DNA of 6,031 nucleotides from positions 1 through 6,031 of the forward strand of contig CAMOGR010000028.1 in NCBI GenBank assembly GCA_946614205.1, in the 5' to 3' direction. Below, piece by piece: positions 5,578 through 6,031 of the stretch. Position 1 is the stretch's first letter, and each line of letters starts with the position of its first letter. This DNA comes from an uncultured Bacteroidales bacterium (GTDB taxonomy: Bacteria; Bacteroidota; Bacteroidia; Bacteroidales; UBA932). The translations under genes and the position numbers were made by a program. The notes under the pieces are model-generated. The model saw only the letters and a program-made list of their open reading frames with translations. It did no database searches and was not told where the DNA came from.

Positions 5578-6031
5578 ATGAAATACGACATAATAGTCAT
5601 CGGCGGCGGCGCCTCCGGCCTTATGGCAGCATACAGCGCAGCGGAAAAGGCCGCAAGGAAAGAACTTGGTCTCCGCATCTGCGTCCTGGAAAAAATGCCC
5701 CGGGCAGCCCGCAAGGTAATGATAACCGGAAAAGGCCGCTGCAACTTCACCAACCTGAAAGACTGGAGCGACTTTTCCGCGCATATCCGCAGCGGCTCCC
5801 AGTTCGTCCGCCCTGCGTTCAGGAGCCTGACCCCGGGAGCCCTAATCGAATGGTTCGAAGCTCTCGGAATGACGACAGTCGTAGAACGCGGCGACCGCGC
5901 ATTCCCAGCCTCGCACCGCTCAGGCGACGTAGTAGACGCCCTTGTACGCGCCTGCCACGGCTACGGAGTCAAAATAGAAACCGAAGCCGAAGTCACGGAT
6001 ATCAAGGTTACGGAAAGCGGAACTGCATTCG
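5578..6031 (+). CDS. HI0933/BaiN-type NAD(P)/FAD-dependent oxidoreductase, N-terminal part (runs off the right edge)
   Basis: From ATG 5578 the frame is open to the window end, giving 151 residues of a protein that is usually about 400 long. Residues 3-20 form the Rossmann beta-alpha-beta unit with GGGASG (9-14) for the FAD pyrophosphate. E39 ends the second strand, where the FAD ribose is usually bound. GKGRCNFTN (51-59) and the segment ERGDRAFPASHRSGDVVDAL (103-122) are hallmark motifs of the HI0933/YhiN/BaiN family, often annotated as aminoacetone oxidase family FAD-binding enzyme. One member, BaiN, has been linked to reduction steps in bile-acid dehydroxylation in clostridia, but most members have no known substrate and this one cannot be assigned. 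The protein should be cytoplasmic. It is transcribed divergently from the lipoprotein operon and is probably unrelated to it. Confidence 0.92.
   Translation, partial: MKYDIIVIGGGASGLMAAYSAAEKAARKELGLRICVLEKMPRAARKVMITGKGRCNFTNLKDWSDFSAHIRSGSQFVRPAFRSLTPGALIEWFEALGMTTVVERGDRAFPASHRSGDVVDALVRACHGYGVKIETEAEVTDIKVTESGTAF

Noticed and set aside
5419..5784. 121-codon minus-strand frame over the flavoenzyme start
   Set aside because: It is antisense to the conserved FAD-binding motif and overlaps both divergent promoters. There is no supporting signal.

Overview
The window looks like a chromosomal segment of a gut-type Bacteroidales bacterium (phylum Bacteroidota). The supporting signs are: promoter elements of the form TAnnTTTG with an upstream TTG/TTTG about 19-20 bp away; no Shine-Dalgarno sequences before the start codons; a tRNA gene that does not encode its CCA end; and a lipoprotein built from fimbrillin-like and BACON domains. 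I cannot name the genus. Nothing indicates a phage, transposon, CRISPR array or plasmid.

Layout from left to right. The left edge (1-474, minus) is the N-terminal 158 residues of a Wzx-like polysaccharide or O-antigen flippase. Divergent from it is tRNA-Gly(CCC) (519-589, plus), followed by a short terminator-like hairpin (595-618) and an unrecognised 177-residue secreted protein (637-1170, plus). A strong hairpin with A and T tracts on its two sides (1191-1228) closes that gene and also the oppositely oriented one. That next gene (1243-2643, minus) encodes a bacterial TMEM43 (LUMA) family membrane protein with an added Pro/Ala-rich C-terminal tail. It has a clear promoter with a short GTGAAA repeat array just upstream. 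After a terminator (2779-2810) comes a probable two-gene minus-strand operon: a 49-residue Cys-containing peptide (5322-5471) followed, after only 4 nt, by an 829-residue lipoprotein (2828-5317). The lipoprotein has a fimbrillin-like region, an OB-fold-like region, two BACON domains and a C-terminal beta-rich domain. The right edge (5578-6031, plus) is the N-terminal part of an HI0933/BaiN-type FAD-dependent oxidoreductase, divergent from the operon.

The genes do not form one pathway. The common theme is the cell envelope: flippase, secreted protein, inner-membrane TMEM43 protein and surface-type lipoprotein, next to a housekeeping tRNA and a flavoenzyme. The most interesting items are the small peptide gene tightly coupled to the lipoprotein, the phased repeats in front of the TMEM43 promoter, and the missing separate promoter for the secreted-protein gene behind the tRNA. 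I did not find convincing evidence for a wholly new defence or mobile system.
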